64,000 nt of DNA from JBGQMW01 sp963769845. Lineage in GTDB: Archaea; Thermoproteota; Bathyarchaeia; Bathyarchaeales; Bathycorpusculaceae. The stretch lies in assembly GCA_963769845.1 (NCBI GenBank), contig CAVYNL010000019.1:1-64000 (forward strand), given 5' to 3'. This document shows positions 41,032-50,188 of this stretch, in pieces (position 1 is the stretch's first letter; each line of letters begins with the position of its first letter). The notes under the pieces are model-generated. The model was not told the DNA's origin, ran no database searches, and was given only the letters and a program-made list of their open reading frames with translations. The translations under genes were made by a program, and so were the position numbers.

Positions 41032-41259
41032 TTACTTGCGCGATTGTTTCTTCTTAGGTCCGGGGTCTGGTTCAGGCTCCTCTGCTCCCAAGAGGACCCT
41101 CAGAGATTTCACTTCTTCTTTCAGCATGCTCACTTCGCTCTCCAAAGCTTCAGCCCTGGAATCCGCCATTTTCTTGAGTTCGTCGATCTCCAACAGAAGG
41201 TTCTTGCGTTCATTCTCAAGCGTTCTAAGCCTCTCGATCACGCCCTTAAAATTGCTCAT
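41032..41259 (-). CDS. Short coiled-coil protein
   Basis: 75 residues, nearly all one heptad coiled coil (ERLRTLENERKNLLLEIDEL and ALESEVSMLKEEVKSLRVLL) with a Pro/Lys-rich tail. It likely forms a dimer or trimer. No family. ATG 41259 is chosen because the coiled coil starts there; the upstream part of the frame overlaps a promoter region. Its neighbours are archease and the MBL hydrolase on the same strand. Confidence 0.6.
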   Translation of the reverse strand: MSNFKGVIERLRTLENERKNLLLEIDELKKMADSRAEALESEVSMLKEEVKSLRVLLGAEEPEPDPGPKKKQSRK

Positions 41260-41348
41260 CGATCCGACGCTTCCCCTGTTCCCTTCTCTGCATGATAGTA
41301 GCCGATTCATCGAATTTAAGACTTTTCATGAACCTGCAACGCATGTTC

Positions 41349-41783
41349 TCATATGTCCAGAATGAACCTGAGCGTGACCTTTCCAGGAGATTTGATAATT
41401 TCCATCCGGTGATAGGTGACAGCTTTCACGCCCACCTTCTGCAAATGCCTTTCTGCGTCGAATCTTTCGCCCCAGACCCTCGCCTTGAGCCTGAAAACAG
41501 GCGTCTTTTCTGTGATGGTCACTTCAAACTTGGAGTACAGCATGCCTTTAGTCTCAGACTTCACGAGCAGAGCCTCAAGCCACCTGTAAAGCAGAGAATA
41601 CTCGTCCTCGCCTTCCACCTCAACGAGGTCCGGAGTCTCCGGCTTCACTTTCTCCACCTGAGTCATCACGTCAAACAACGCACGCGCAGCGTTCGCGAAG
41701 GCTTCCGCCAAGTCTGTTCCGTACGCGGCTACGTAAGCGTCTGCCGTGTGCTCCAGAAACTCATAGGCCCGCTCGTTAACCAT
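41349..41783 (-). CDS. Archease
   Basis: 144 residues. The signatures are YEFLEHTADAYVAAYG (metal-binding His/Asp near the N-terminus), EAFANAARALFDVM, YRWLEALLVKSETKGM and VGVKAVTYHRMEII, ending LRFILDI with the terminal Asp. Archease activates RtcB by helping guanylylation and broadening NTP use. In the same strand group as rtcB with two genes between, supporting co-regulation. ATG 41783. Complete. Confidence 0.95.
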   Translation of the reverse strand: MVNERAYEFLEHTADAYVAAYGTDLAEAFANAARALFDVMTQVEKVKPETPDLVEVEGEDEYSLLYRWLEALLVKSETKGMLYSKFEVTITEKTPVFRLKARVWGERFDAERHLQKVGVKAVTYHRMEIIKSPGKVTLRFILDI

Positions 41784-42070
41784 GAACAGAATAGAATGTG
41801 CCGACTCCTAAAAAATCATTTCATCGTGCGCACTCGAGACTTGACGCTAGAAGTCTGGTTATCTTTTGCTGCTGGTCAGTCTGGTTAGGGTGTCCACGGC
41901 GTCTTTCCACAGTCTCTCCTCGAGAGCATTCAAGGTCGCAGCCCTTCATATCAAACAATTTCGGTGGCACCCTCAGTGTCAATGGGAAAAGTGACATCGC
42001 CAAGCATTTAGGCAAGATTCATGATCATGTAACTGTAGGGCATGGACATGCATTCCGCCAGGTGACGTAC

Positions 42071-42886
42071 GTGACGATCCCGTTTCAGATAGACGCTCCT
42101 TCTATCGCATCATTTTCCATCTTACTCGGCATGAGTGGCGTAACACTTGCCCTGTCCATACTGTTCCACCTGAAGTCCCGCGCCGTCAAGAGACTCCCTA
42201 AGGACTTGAAGGCAAGCATTTTCTCCAGGACATTCAACGTGTTCAACCCGTTCCCTGAAAAGAGAAGAACATTCCACAGCTACCTCTTCTTCCTGATATT
42301 CTCTCCCCTTGTGGCCTTCTCATGGACATTCTTCCTCGTGTTCATCGTGATCATGAAGGTCTTTCAAGCAGGACTCATAATGGGATTCGTCCTCTTCGTC
42401 GTGTGCTTGAACCTGATGATGACAAGCGAAGCTTTTGAAATCTACGCAAACATTAGCAAACTCTTGAACGCTGCGAGGTCAGGAACCAGCCTGGGCAGAG
42501 GAGACATGGTAGTCCTGTACTTCACGAAGAAATCGCTCACCAAACTCAGCGCGTACTACCTCGTCCTCACAGGCCTGTTCACCGCATCTTTCTTCGCAGC
42601 TCCCTACGTTTCTCCAATGTTCCTACTGGCCTTCGCCAACTTCGTGGGAGCAATCACGGCTGCTACAGCATCAACACTCTTCTTGGCTCCGATATTCGCC
42701 GTGTTCCTCTTCTCAATCGTCGCAATGGCAGTCTTCATTCTAGCTCGGAAACTCCGAGCACTAGTGTTCGATTTTCCACCGTCCGGCGCACTGACTTCCG
42801 CCGGAAGTGCCAACGCACGAATGAAACTACTATACGAGAGGCGATATGAAGCCATGGAAGCCGACCCTGGCGAGATGACCTGGTGA
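42071..42886 (+). CDS. Multi-pass membrane protein, unknown
   Basis: 271 residues with about six helices: SIASFSILLGMSGVTLALSI, an FLIFSPLVAFSWTFFLVFIV segment, GLIMGFVLFVVCLNLMM, YYLVLTGLFTASFFAAP, FVGAITAATASTLFLAPIF and VFLFSIVAMAVFILA. A charged C-terminal tail lies inside. No family recognised. GTG 42071 is chosen over earlier starts because AGGTGA lies six bases before it and the upstream 90 codons look random. Function unknown. Confidence 0.55.
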   Translation: MTIPFQIDAPSIASFSILLGMSGVTLALSILFHLKSRAVKRLPKDLKASIFSRTFNVFNPFPEKRRTFHSYLFFLIFSPLVAFSWTFFLVFIVIMKVFQAGLIMGFVLFVVCLNLMMTSEAFEIYANISKLLNAARSGTSLGRGDMVVLYFTKKSLTKLSAYYLVLTGLFTASFFAAPYVSPMFLLAFANFVGAITAATASTLFLAPIFAVFLFSIVAMAVFILARKLRALVFDFPPSGALTSAGSANARMKLLYERRYEAMEADPGEMTW

Positions 42887-42968
42887 CCGGCGCGCCGATA
42901 TGAGCACATCTCAAGACCAGCGAAGTCTAGCACGATGCGCATGTGAAGCAAGCGTTATTGCTGGTTTC

Positions 42969-45938
42969 TTAACTGAGAGTGTCTGGGGTCCGAGCTGAAC
43001 AGCGACGGCTCACCGTCTGCTTTTTCGCCTTCAAAGCCACGACCAACAAGCCTGCCATCCACAGAAACAGAATGAACATGATCTGGTATTCTGGCACCAC
43101 AGTGTACCGGTATTCGTATCCCAGCTGTTCGGCGGTAACCGTGTTTCCCGCATTGTCACTTGCCACGATGGTGTAGGTGACGTTGGTTCCGTATGGAAAC
43201 TTTGGTATTGTAGCTGTCCACACGTTTGGCATAACTTCTGTCATGACGATGGAGCCGTTTCCTGCTCCATCGATGGCAACGAAGGCATAGGTCAGGATGA
43301 CACTCTTCACGGCGGTCACGTTGTCGATGATGGTAGCATTGATGTCCACGTTGTTTCCGGGTAGCACCTTACTCATGGGCGGATATTGAACCGTCGAGAC
43401 TATGTTCGGCGGCGTGGAATCGACCAAGAAAAAGATCACGCCCGACCCTCCCGTGTTGCCCGCAGCATCGCGGGCGTAGATGATCAGACTGTGCAGGCCG
43501 TCAGCAAGGCCTGTCAACGTGGTGTTCTGAGTCACGGTTACGTTTGCTCCCTCATCTAGGCTGTAGCCCATCCAGTGTGCCGACTCGTTAGTCGTGAAGG
43601 TCAGTGCGACGTTTCGCGTTGCATACGTCTTGTTCTCGGGGGAAAGAACATAAACCGAAGGCGGAACGGTGTCAACTATGAAGAACACAGGGTCTGAGCT
43701 GCCCATGTTGCCCACGGAGTCGTTGGCAAAAACGACGAGGCTGTGCTCGCCATCAATGAGGCCCTGAAGCGTCGCATTTCCAGTCAAGGTCATGTTGTCC
43801 GAACCGTCCAAACTGAACCCGCTCCAAGAGACCGTTTCATTGACGGAGAAGGCCAAGGGAATGACTCGTGACGCGTACGTTCGGTTTTCAGGCGACAGAA
43901 CCAAAATCGTTGGCGGCGTCGTGTCTTCCTGAATCACAACGGTATGGGCAGAATGGCTGTACGCGAAGTAAATCCATCTGTGGGTCAGGTTGTCGTACAG
44001 GTTCCTATTCAAGTGAAGCAGAAGAGTGTTACCATTGTCTATCAATACTTGCAGGTACACGGGATTGACAAGGTCGTGCGGGATAATCATTTTGCAGAAG
44101 CCGACGGTGTTGGTTTGGCCGTCGACGTCAAAGCTTATTCTTTTTTCAGCGGCGGAGCAGGTGAAGTTCGTGATTGTAGAGTTTGAGAGGGTTTCCACGG
44201 GATAGGCCGAGGATGGTCTGAAGCTGGAGAACACTCCGACGAGCGGGTAATGGTCGGTGTTGTTTGAGTCTATGGTGTAGGGAGTGTCGCCCACCCCGTC
44301 GTAGTTGGAGTCGGCACCGATGTAGTTGCTCCAGTAGTTTCCTTCCATGTCGTTGTCCCAAACGTTGTGAGGAGGAAGGTTATGAGGGTCTACGCTGACC
44401 TGATTCGCGTTGTTCGCGAGGTTGTTGTGGTAGAAGCTGTTGCTTGAGGAAGAGTCGAGGTATATGCCGAGCCAATTGTTGGCCATTATGCTGTTTCCAA
44501 TTAGGCTGTTGTAGTTGGAGGAGAACTCGAAGCGGATGCCGTCGTCCTTGTTTGCCAAGATGTTGTTGTCACACAGGCTGTTGTTCGAGGAGTAATAGAG
44601 TCTTAGACCAAGCCAGTTGTTTCCTGTTATGTTGTTTCCAGCCACTACGTTCTGGGAAGCCCAGAATAGGTACATGCCGCAGCCGAAACCGCGAATGTTC
44701 ATGTTCTTCACGGTCACGTTGCTGACGCCGAAGAGGCTCACGCCCTCGCCGCTCCCGCTGCCCTGCAGAGCGTGTCTGTCTCCGTCTAGCACCACGTTGC
44801 TTCTCTGAATGACGATCATCGAATCCATGTTCTCGGTCAACGTGTAGGCCACGTTGTCAAGAGTTGAGACAAATGCATCAGAAGGGTCTACGCTGCCGTC
44901 CGCTCGAATGTAGACGGTTCCAACGTAGCTCACAGCAGAGAAAACGGCAGAGAGCGTGTAGTTGCCGTTCATGACCAGAGTCAAAGGATTGTCCGAACCT
45001 GCCTCAGAACCGTTTAAGACCCAACGGTCAAACCTATAGCCAGTGTTGGCTGTGGCAATGACCTGGACGGTTTCTCCTGCGTAGTAAGCGTGTTCTCCCG
45101 GCGATATGTTGGTGGTGCCATTTGACGATTCCAACATCGTCAGAGTATAGTTCTTCCTCGTGAAGAAAGGCTGCAGTGTGTAGTTGAAGCTCATTAACAC
45201 GTTGAGCGGGTTTGCACGTTCGACGCTGGTGTTGAGCAGCCAATGATCAAAAACGTAATTGCTGTTCGGAATGCCCGTCACAGAAACGTTTGTCCCGTAA
45301 GCGTACGTGTAGTTTCCAGATACAGGGTCTGTCGTGCCACCTGAACTGGAGAGTATCGTCAGCGTTGTATTGGGTCCGCTGAGGACTTCGCTGTTCTCAC
45401 TGATGAATGGTATCTCGGCCAAGTTTGAGTCCAAGAGAAAGGTTTTTTGTGTGTAGTTCACAAGAGAATAGGGGTTTGTCTTGAAGAGCACGATAGGGTT
45501 GGCTGTTGTCCCCATTCTAATGGTTGTCTGCCCATACGCGAGGGTAGTGAAGTTGAGCATGCACAGAGAACCCTGATCGACCATGACTGACCCGGAAATG
45601 AGCGTGTTCCCGAAAAGCGTGTAATTATGACCGTCATTGGTAGGGTCATTGAGAATCGGTGGAACTGGAATTTGAGACCGCCCGGCGAAAACGTTGCTCT
45701 CCGGGACCCATGCCGCAGTGCAGTTTATGATCTTGGCGTCGTACTCCACCGCAACCTGCCAATTGAAGAGGTCGCTGACGTTGGCTACCGTCACGTTGAC
45801 TGTAAAAGCTTGGCCAGGAAGCACGTCTATCCTAGAGGGTGCGAGCAAGACGGCCGTTCCCGAAGAATATGAAAGCCTGAGAGTGGAAAACGTTCCCAGA
45901 AGAAGCACCGTTATGATCAGAAAATCAAGCTTCTTCAA
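42969..45938 (-). CDS. Large secreted surface protein, cohesin-like/NosD-like/Ig repeats
   Basis: 989 residues. Signal peptide (about 1-25); a cohesin-like domain (30-170, starting VLLAPSRIDVLPGQAF with FNWQVAVEYD); two InlB-type beta repeats (about 190-340, each NYTL-x-SSNGTT or similar with FDHW/FDRW); a right-handed beta-helix of the NosD/copper-binding type (350-570, repeats such as NSLCDNNILANKDDGI); then two 90-residue Ig-like repeats with TPPTILVLSPENRTYASRVI and PPSVYVLSPENKTYATRN; last a C-terminal Ig unit, a membrane helix and an Arg/Ser tail. Many N-glycosylation sequons. A cell-surface adhesin or polysaccharide-binding protein is likely. Confidence 0.75.
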   Translation of the reverse strand: MKKLDFLIITVLLLGTFSTLRLSYSSGTAVLLAPSRIDVLPGQAFTVNVTVANVSDLFNWQVAVEYDAKIINCTAAWVPESNVFAGRSQIPVPPILNDPTNDGHNYTLFGNTLISGSVMVDQGSLCMLNFTTLAYGQTTIRMGTTANPIVLFKTNPYSLVNYTQKTFLLDSNLAEIPFISENSEVLSGPNTTLTILSSSGGTTDPVSGNYTYAYGTNVSVTGIPNSNYVFDHWLLNTSVERANPLNVLMSFNYTLQPFFTRKNYTLTMLESSNGTTNISPGEHAYYAGETVQVIATANTGYRFDRWVLNGSEAGSDNPLTLVMNGNYTLSAVFSAVSYVGTVYIRADGSVDPSDAFVSTLDNVAYTLTENMDSMIVIQRSNVVLDGDRHALQGSGSGEGVSLFGVSNVTVKNMNIRGFGCGMYLFWASQNVVAGNNITGNNWLGLRLYYSSNNSLCDNNILANKDDGIRFEFSSNYNSLIGNSIMANNWLGIYLDSSSSNSFYHNNLANNANQVSVDPHNLPPHNVWDNDMEGNYWSNYIGADSNYDGVGDTPYTIDSNNTDHYPLVGVFSSFRPSSAYPVETLSNSTITNFTCSAAEKRISFDVDGQTNTVGFCKMIIPHDLVNPVYLQVLIDNGNTLLLHLNRNLYDNLTHRWIYFAYSHSAHTVVIQEDTTPPTILVLSPENRTYASRVIPLAFSVNETVSWSGFSLDGSDNMTLTGNATLQGLIDGEHSLVVFANDSVGNMGSSDPVFFIVDTVPPSVYVLSPENKTYATRNVALTFTTNESAHWMGYSLDEGANVTVTQNTTLTGLADGLHSLIIYARDAAGNTGGSGVIFFLVDSTPPNIVSTVQYPPMSKVLPGNNVDINATIIDNVTAVKSVILTYAFVAIDGAGNGSIVMTEVMPNVWTATIPKFPYGTNVTYTIVASDNAGNTVTAEQLGYEYRYTVVPEYQIMFILFLWMAGLLVVALKAKKQTVSRRCSARTPDTLS

Positions 45939-46085
45939 GATCGAATCGCCTAATCTGAGTAGAGCCTAATGAGCAAATATCATTTGTGGAGCAGAAGCAA
46001 TAGAATCTCCTCTCCCGGATTGCGGCAGATCTCGCTGCGTCCTTAAGAGCAAACAGTTTATCTTACTTCTTAGTTCGTCTTGTTT

Positions 46086-47435
46086 ATGCTGTACCTGCGG
46101 TTCGACATGGGAACGCTGTTGCTGAAGGGTGACGTCGGGACGCCGTACGGCAAGTGGGACCCAAGAGTCGATTGTTACAGAATCAAGGCTCTGCACTACA
46201 GAGATGCGCTGACCTACTTGGAGGAAAGTGGGTTCCCGCTCAAGAATGAGGTACTGAACCTTCCGCCTGTCGAACCGTTGAAAAGCACGGTCATGTTGCG
46301 TCCGTATCAGAAAGAAGCCTTGGCAAGGTGGCGTGGTGCTGGGATGAGGGGAATTCTGGTTTTGCCCACGGCCGCTGGGAAAACCTACATCGCGTTGAAA
46401 GCGATAGAATTGTTGAGACTGCAGACTCTCATCGTTGTTCCCACGTTGGATCTTATAGACCAATGGAAAAAAAGAGTCTCAGACTGTCTCGGTGTGGAAG
46501 CGGGGGCCGTGGGCGGAGGAGAAAACACCGTGCGAATGGTGACAGTTTCCACTTATGACTCGGCTTACCTGCAGGCAGGAACGTTGGGCAACAGGTTCAT
46601 GTTCGTAGTCTTCGATGAAGTTCACCATTTAGCCTCGCCAAGCTACATGCAGATCGGCGAAATGTACGTCGCGCCGTACCGTATGGGTTTGACAGCAACC
46701 TATGAAAGAGCCGATGAGAGACATCAGCTCCTTCCCCGCGTAGTGGGAGAGCCCGTTTACGCTGCTAAGGTCGAAGACCTAGCGGGTGAACACCTTTCGC
46801 CGTACACCTACGAGAAAGTATTCGTAGAGTTGACCCCTGAGGAACAGGAGGTCTACGAAAATGACATGGCTGTGTTTAAGGGCTACCTGTCGGAAAAAGG
46901 TATCACTCTGAGGAGCGGCGAGGATTTTCAGAAGTTCATCATGCGCACGGGCAGAGACAGGCAAGCTCGGGAGGCTCTGCTGGCAAGAAACCGCGCCGTT
47001 AAGGTTGCACTGAACTCGAAGGCCAAGCTCACTCACTTGGCCGAACAGTTTCGAGTGCACAGGAAGGAGAAAATTCTGATCTTCACGCTGCACAACGATC
47101 TCGTCTACGTGATCAGCCGCAGATTCCTGATTCCAGCGGTCACTTATCAGACGCCGAAAGAGGAGCGTCGCGAGATTCTGGAGCGTTTCAGAAGCGGAGT
47201 CTACAGGGTGATCGTGACCTCTCAGGTTCTTGACGAGGGCGTAGACGTGCCAGACGCTTCAGTCGGGTTTATTCTAAGCGGCACTGGAAGCCCGAGGGAA
47301 TACATCCAGAGACTGGGAAGACTACTCAGGAAGGTAGAAGGAAAGAGAGCGAAACTCGTTGAGATCGTGTCAAAAGAAACCATGGAAGTGCGGATGAGCC
47401 GAAGAAGGCGCCATGAGGCAGCCGTCGGGGCGTGA
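46086..47435 (+). CDS. XPB-family DNA helicase
   Basis: 449 residues. An N-terminal damage-recognition region, then helicase motifs LRPYQKEALARW, LVLPTAAGKTYIALKA (Walker A variant), VFDEVHHLAS, GLTATYERADERH, the RecA2 part KILIFTLHNDLVY, SQVLDEGVDVPDASVGFIL and SGTGSPREYIQRLGRLLRK. The thumb-like insert is short. Archaeal XPB unwinds damaged DNA in repair. It is followed immediately (stop/GTG three bases apart) by the gene of its nuclease partner Bax1, forming the known XPB-Bax1 pair. ATG 46086 fits a leaderless start. Confidence 0.93.
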   Translation: MLYLRFDMGTLLLKGDVGTPYGKWDPRVDCYRIKALHYRDALTYLEESGFPLKNEVLNLPPVEPLKSTVMLRPYQKEALARWRGAGMRGILVLPTAAGKTYIALKAIELLRLQTLIVVPTLDLIDQWKKRVSDCLGVEAGAVGGGENTVRMVTVSTYDSAYLQAGTLGNRFMFVVFDEVHHLASPSYMQIGEMYVAPYRMGLTATYERADERHQLLPRVVGEPVYAAKVEDLAGEHLSPYTYEKVFVELTPEEQEVYENDMAVFKGYLSEKGITLRSGEDFQKFIMRTGRDRQAREALLARNRAVKVALNSKAKLTHLAEQFRVHRKEKILIFTLHNDLVYVISRRFLIPAVTYQTPKEERREILERFRSGVYRVIVTSQVLDEGVDVPDASVGFILSGTGSPREYIQRLGRLLRKVEGKRAKLVEIVSKETMEVRMSRRRRHEAAVGA

Positions 47436-47438
47436 GTG

Positions 47439-48386
47439 ATGCTTCCAAGTGAACTGCTGGCCGTGTGGAAACGCAAAGGCATGATCTGGCCACGGTATTC
47501 GAGGTTCTCGGAAGATGACCTGTCAGTCGCCAACAGTCTGATTGACGCCTACAGCAATCACGTAGGCCAAAAAAAGAGTAAGCTGAAGGAATTTGCTGAC
47601 GAGCTTGAGGACAAGGGCTTCGAATACCGATTCGTCAGAGGCCTAGCATTCCTGCTCGATAAGAGAAGCCTCTTCAAGCGGGACGACACGGTCAACACAT
47701 TAGAACTCAGGAGGAGAATATTCGAGACCTCCGGAAAATTGGGGATACCGACCTCGCAGGAAGAAAGAAAGCGCGTAGTTGAGGCTGCGGCCGCAGAGTT
47801 GAGCATCGCCGCTCGAGACGCTGAACAGTACTTGTATGCTGACCTGGACAGCGAGTTGATCCTTGAAAAGTTCGGAACGGTTCCTGCCATGGAGCTGCTG
47901 AAAGAGTACAACTTCAGTCTCACCCAGACGCTCCTGTTCGATTCGACCGAGACCAGATTCACGACAACCGGCAACTGGCAAAACATATTCCGCGCGATCA
48001 AATGGTTAGGACTAATCTATGACACGGAAAGGGACGGCGGCCTCTGGGTGAAAATAGACGGACCGTCCAGCCTCTTCAAGCTTACGAGAAGGTACGGCAC
48101 CTCGATGGCCAAACTGCTGCCGGCCATACTTGCCAACCCTCATTGGACCTTTGAAGCAAAAGTCCTGTGGAAGTATACGAACGAAATCTGCAGCTTCAAG
48201 CTGGAAAGCTGGAAACACAGCTTCCTGTTCATGACACCGCAAACGCATGCAGTGACCTACGACAGCAGTGTCGAAAGAGATTTTGCGTCACGTTTTGAGG
48301 GAGCTGAAATCAGAATGGCTGTTGAAGAGGGAGCCGGAGCCGATCTTAACAGGCAGGCAGGTGATGATTCCAGACTTCTCTTTTGA
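47439..48386 (+). CDS. Bax1 nuclease (DUF790), N-terminal part; gene broken by a frameshift
   Basis: 315 residues, but only the first 285 are meaningful. MLPSELLAVWKRKGMIWPRY, SLIDAYSNHVGQKKSKLKEF and FRAIKWLGLIYDTERDG are Bax1/DUF790 features; VTYDSSVERDFASRF is the start of the nuclease core. At the T4 run 48293-48296 the frame should shift: dropping one T gives FASRLRELKSEWLLKREPEP, which continues in the next listed CDS. The tail after that point (GAEIRMAVEEG to LLF) is out-of-frame. Bax1 cuts the bubble made by XPB. Confidence 0.88.
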   Translation: MLPSELLAVWKRKGMIWPRYSRFSEDDLSVANSLIDAYSNHVGQKKSKLKEFADELEDKGFEYRFVRGLAFLLDKRSLFKRDDTVNTLELRRRIFETSGKLGIPTSQEERKRVVEAAAAELSIAARDAEQYLYADLDSELILEKFGTVPAMELLKEYNFSLTQTLLFDSTETRFTTTGNWQNIFRAIKWLGLIYDTERDGGLWVKIDGPSSLFKLTRRYGTSMAKLLPAILANPHWTFEAKVLWKYTNEICSFKLESWKHSFLFMTPQTHAVTYDSSVERDFASRFEGAEIRMAVEEGAGADLNRQAGDDSRLLF

Positions 48387-49029
48387 AAGAGACGGCGTCA
48401 AAGTCTACATGGAAATAGTCGGCTTCTGGACCGAGGATTACCTCCTGCGAAAAATCGAGAAACTGAAGAAAGCCGACGCTAACATACTCGTAGCGGTCGA
48501 CGAAGACCTGGCCTGCGGAAAAATCCAAAGTCTTGAAAAGCAGTCACAGTTGAAAATCGTCCCGTTCAGGAAGCACGTTCCACTGGTCCCGGTAATCCGT
48601 TTTCTGGAAGAGGCTTTCAAGGGAACTCGCATGACGCAGCTTGAGATGATGCGGAGCCTACCCGTTGTCTTCACCGAACCCGTTGTCAACTACGCCGAGT
48701 TTGCACACAGAACAGGCTTGTCACCTGAAACAGTCAAGACCGTGCTGACCGAGAAACCCCCGCCCGAATACGTGATAATGCCCACAGCCATGGTCAGAAA
48801 AGACAAGCTTGAACAGGTCGCAAGAAAAATCGAGGAAAAAGCCAACCAGTCAGACCCGTTACCCCTGTCTGTTGTGCTCAAAACGATTGAGGCCGAGGGC
48901 GTTGACGACGCAACCAGCATACTGGAAACCCTCGGGTACAAAGTCATCTGGCACGGAATAAACGTGGAAAAAGCAGAAGTAGCAAAAGCCGAGAATGTCC
49001 AAGGAGTAGTCATACAACGCTTGCCATAG
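48268..49029 (+). CDS. Bax1 nuclease (DUF790), C-terminal part
   Basis: The frame from GTG 48268 carries the rest of the PD-(D/E)XK-type nuclease domain: EWLLKREPEPILTGRQVMIP, DFSFERDGVKVYMEIVGFWT (catalytic Asp, Glu and following residues) and YLLRKIEKLKKADANILVAV. The rest is a helical C-terminus of about 130 residues (ALPL-like SLPVVFTEPVVNYAEF). With the preceding gene it makes the usual 500-residue Bax1. It begins inside the N-terminal part and is unlikely to be a separate gene. Confidence 0.85.
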   Translation: MSKEILRHVLRELKSEWLLKREPEPILTGRQVMIPDFSFERDGVKVYMEIVGFWTEDYLLRKIEKLKKADANILVAVDEDLACGKIQSLEKQSQLKIVPFRKHVPLVPVIRFLEEAFKGTRMTQLEMMRSLPVVFTEPVVNYAEFAHRTGLSPETVKTVLTEKPPPEYVIMPTAMVRKDKLEQVARKIEEKANQSDPLPLSVVLKTIEAEGVDDATSILETLGYKVIWHGINVEKAEVAKAENVQGVVIQRLP

Positions 49030-49147
49030 CAAAGGAGTGCAAGGGCTGAGACGGGTTCTGCAAAACTCTGGAGCACTTCGGCATAGCATGGTTTTTCTCG
49101 AAGAGGTTTTAAACCATGGTGAACTCATCATAGACTCGGGCAAGCGA

Positions 49148-49984
49148 ATGAGAACCCTGGCAAGAAGCAAGTCTATTTCGGTTTTGATGTTGGTGGCAGA
49201 GCTTCTCCTAGTCTGCGCCCCGACAGTGCCTTCCTCAGCGGCAACAACTCAGCCCTCGATCGACTTAGAAGGGTTTCGTTGGACTTCGTTTCCTGTGAGG
49301 GTGCTTGTTGACATGAACGCGTGGAGCATTCCTGACTATGCAGTTGCAGTGCGCGAAGCACTGGACGATTGGTCGAGAAGCATCTGGAACTATACGAGCT
49401 CGTTCAACGATACGTCGTTGACGACGATACGGTTCGCCTTCTACGTGAGCGACATCAACGGGACAAACAGCTACAACGTGTTCGTGACGTTTGTGGCCAG
49501 CGAGATTAGCCCGCCTTCAGAAACAGTGGGATTGACAACTGCCCGATGGAACGCTCAGACTCATGAGCCCATATCGCCCGTGACAATAAGCATAACAACA
49601 TACTCGGCAACGGCAGGCCACCTGTTCGTGAGAAACGTCGCCATGCACGAACTCGGCCACATGCTTGGACTCGGACACGCTTCACAGCAGAACACGGTTG
49701 ACGGACCTGAACTCATGTACCCCATCTCGTCCAGAAACAGCATACTCTTCCCCTCAACCTTAGACGTCTACGGCATCACCGTGCTTTACAGGGGAATGTA
49801 CGGCCAAACCGTCCAACTCCCTGCTGATATTCCGTATAAGATGCTGTCAGAAGGCACAGTCCCACCGCCCACAACGGACTTCTGGGAAGACTGGCCCAGT
49901 TACGCGCCCCTACTCGCAGCAATCGTCATAATCCTAATTCTGGTTCCGATTCTCCGGGAGGCTGAGGCGAAAAAACAAGCCTGA
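49148..49984 (+). CDS. Secreted matrixin-like zinc metalloprotease
   Basis: 278 residues: signal peptide (ISVLMLVAELLLVCAPTVPS), a catalytic domain with NVAMHELGHMLGLGHASQQN (HExxHxxGxxH zinc site) and a downstream LMYPISS methionine turn, and a C-terminal membrane helix (LLAAIVIILILVPIL) followed by a charged end. This is a metzincin of the M10-like archaeal type, facing outside. The AREALDDWSRSIWNYTS region matches the start of matrixin domains. ATG 49148 gives the signal peptide directly; the 37 codons before it are unlikely. Possibly processes surface proteins. Confidence 0.85.
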   Translation: MRTLARSKSISVLMLVAELLLVCAPTVPSSAATTQPSIDLEGFRWTSFPVRVLVDMNAWSIPDYAVAVREALDDWSRSIWNYTSSFNDTSLTTIRFAFYVSDINGTNSYNVFVTFVASEISPPSETVGLTTARWNAQTHEPISPVTISITTYSATAGHLFVRNVAMHELGHMLGLGHASQQNTVDGPELMYPISSRNSILFPSTLDVYGITVLYRGMYGQTVQLPADIPYKMLSEGTVPPPTTDFWEDWPSYAPLLAAIVIILILVPILREAEAKKQA

Positions 49985-50188
49985 AAAGACAGCACAGGAG
50001 ATCCCGCCGCCACCAGATGACGCACAAGCGTCAGCAACATTCAAAGAGAACCTGAATCGACCACGCGGACCTTCTGAAAGCTCCAATGAACCTCTGCATT
50101 GCGTAACCAATGCATGGGCTCCAGACGGCTGGAGCATTACTAAAACTCTTAAAGAGGACTGTTCAGTTATTAAGAGGAGGGTTACGAG

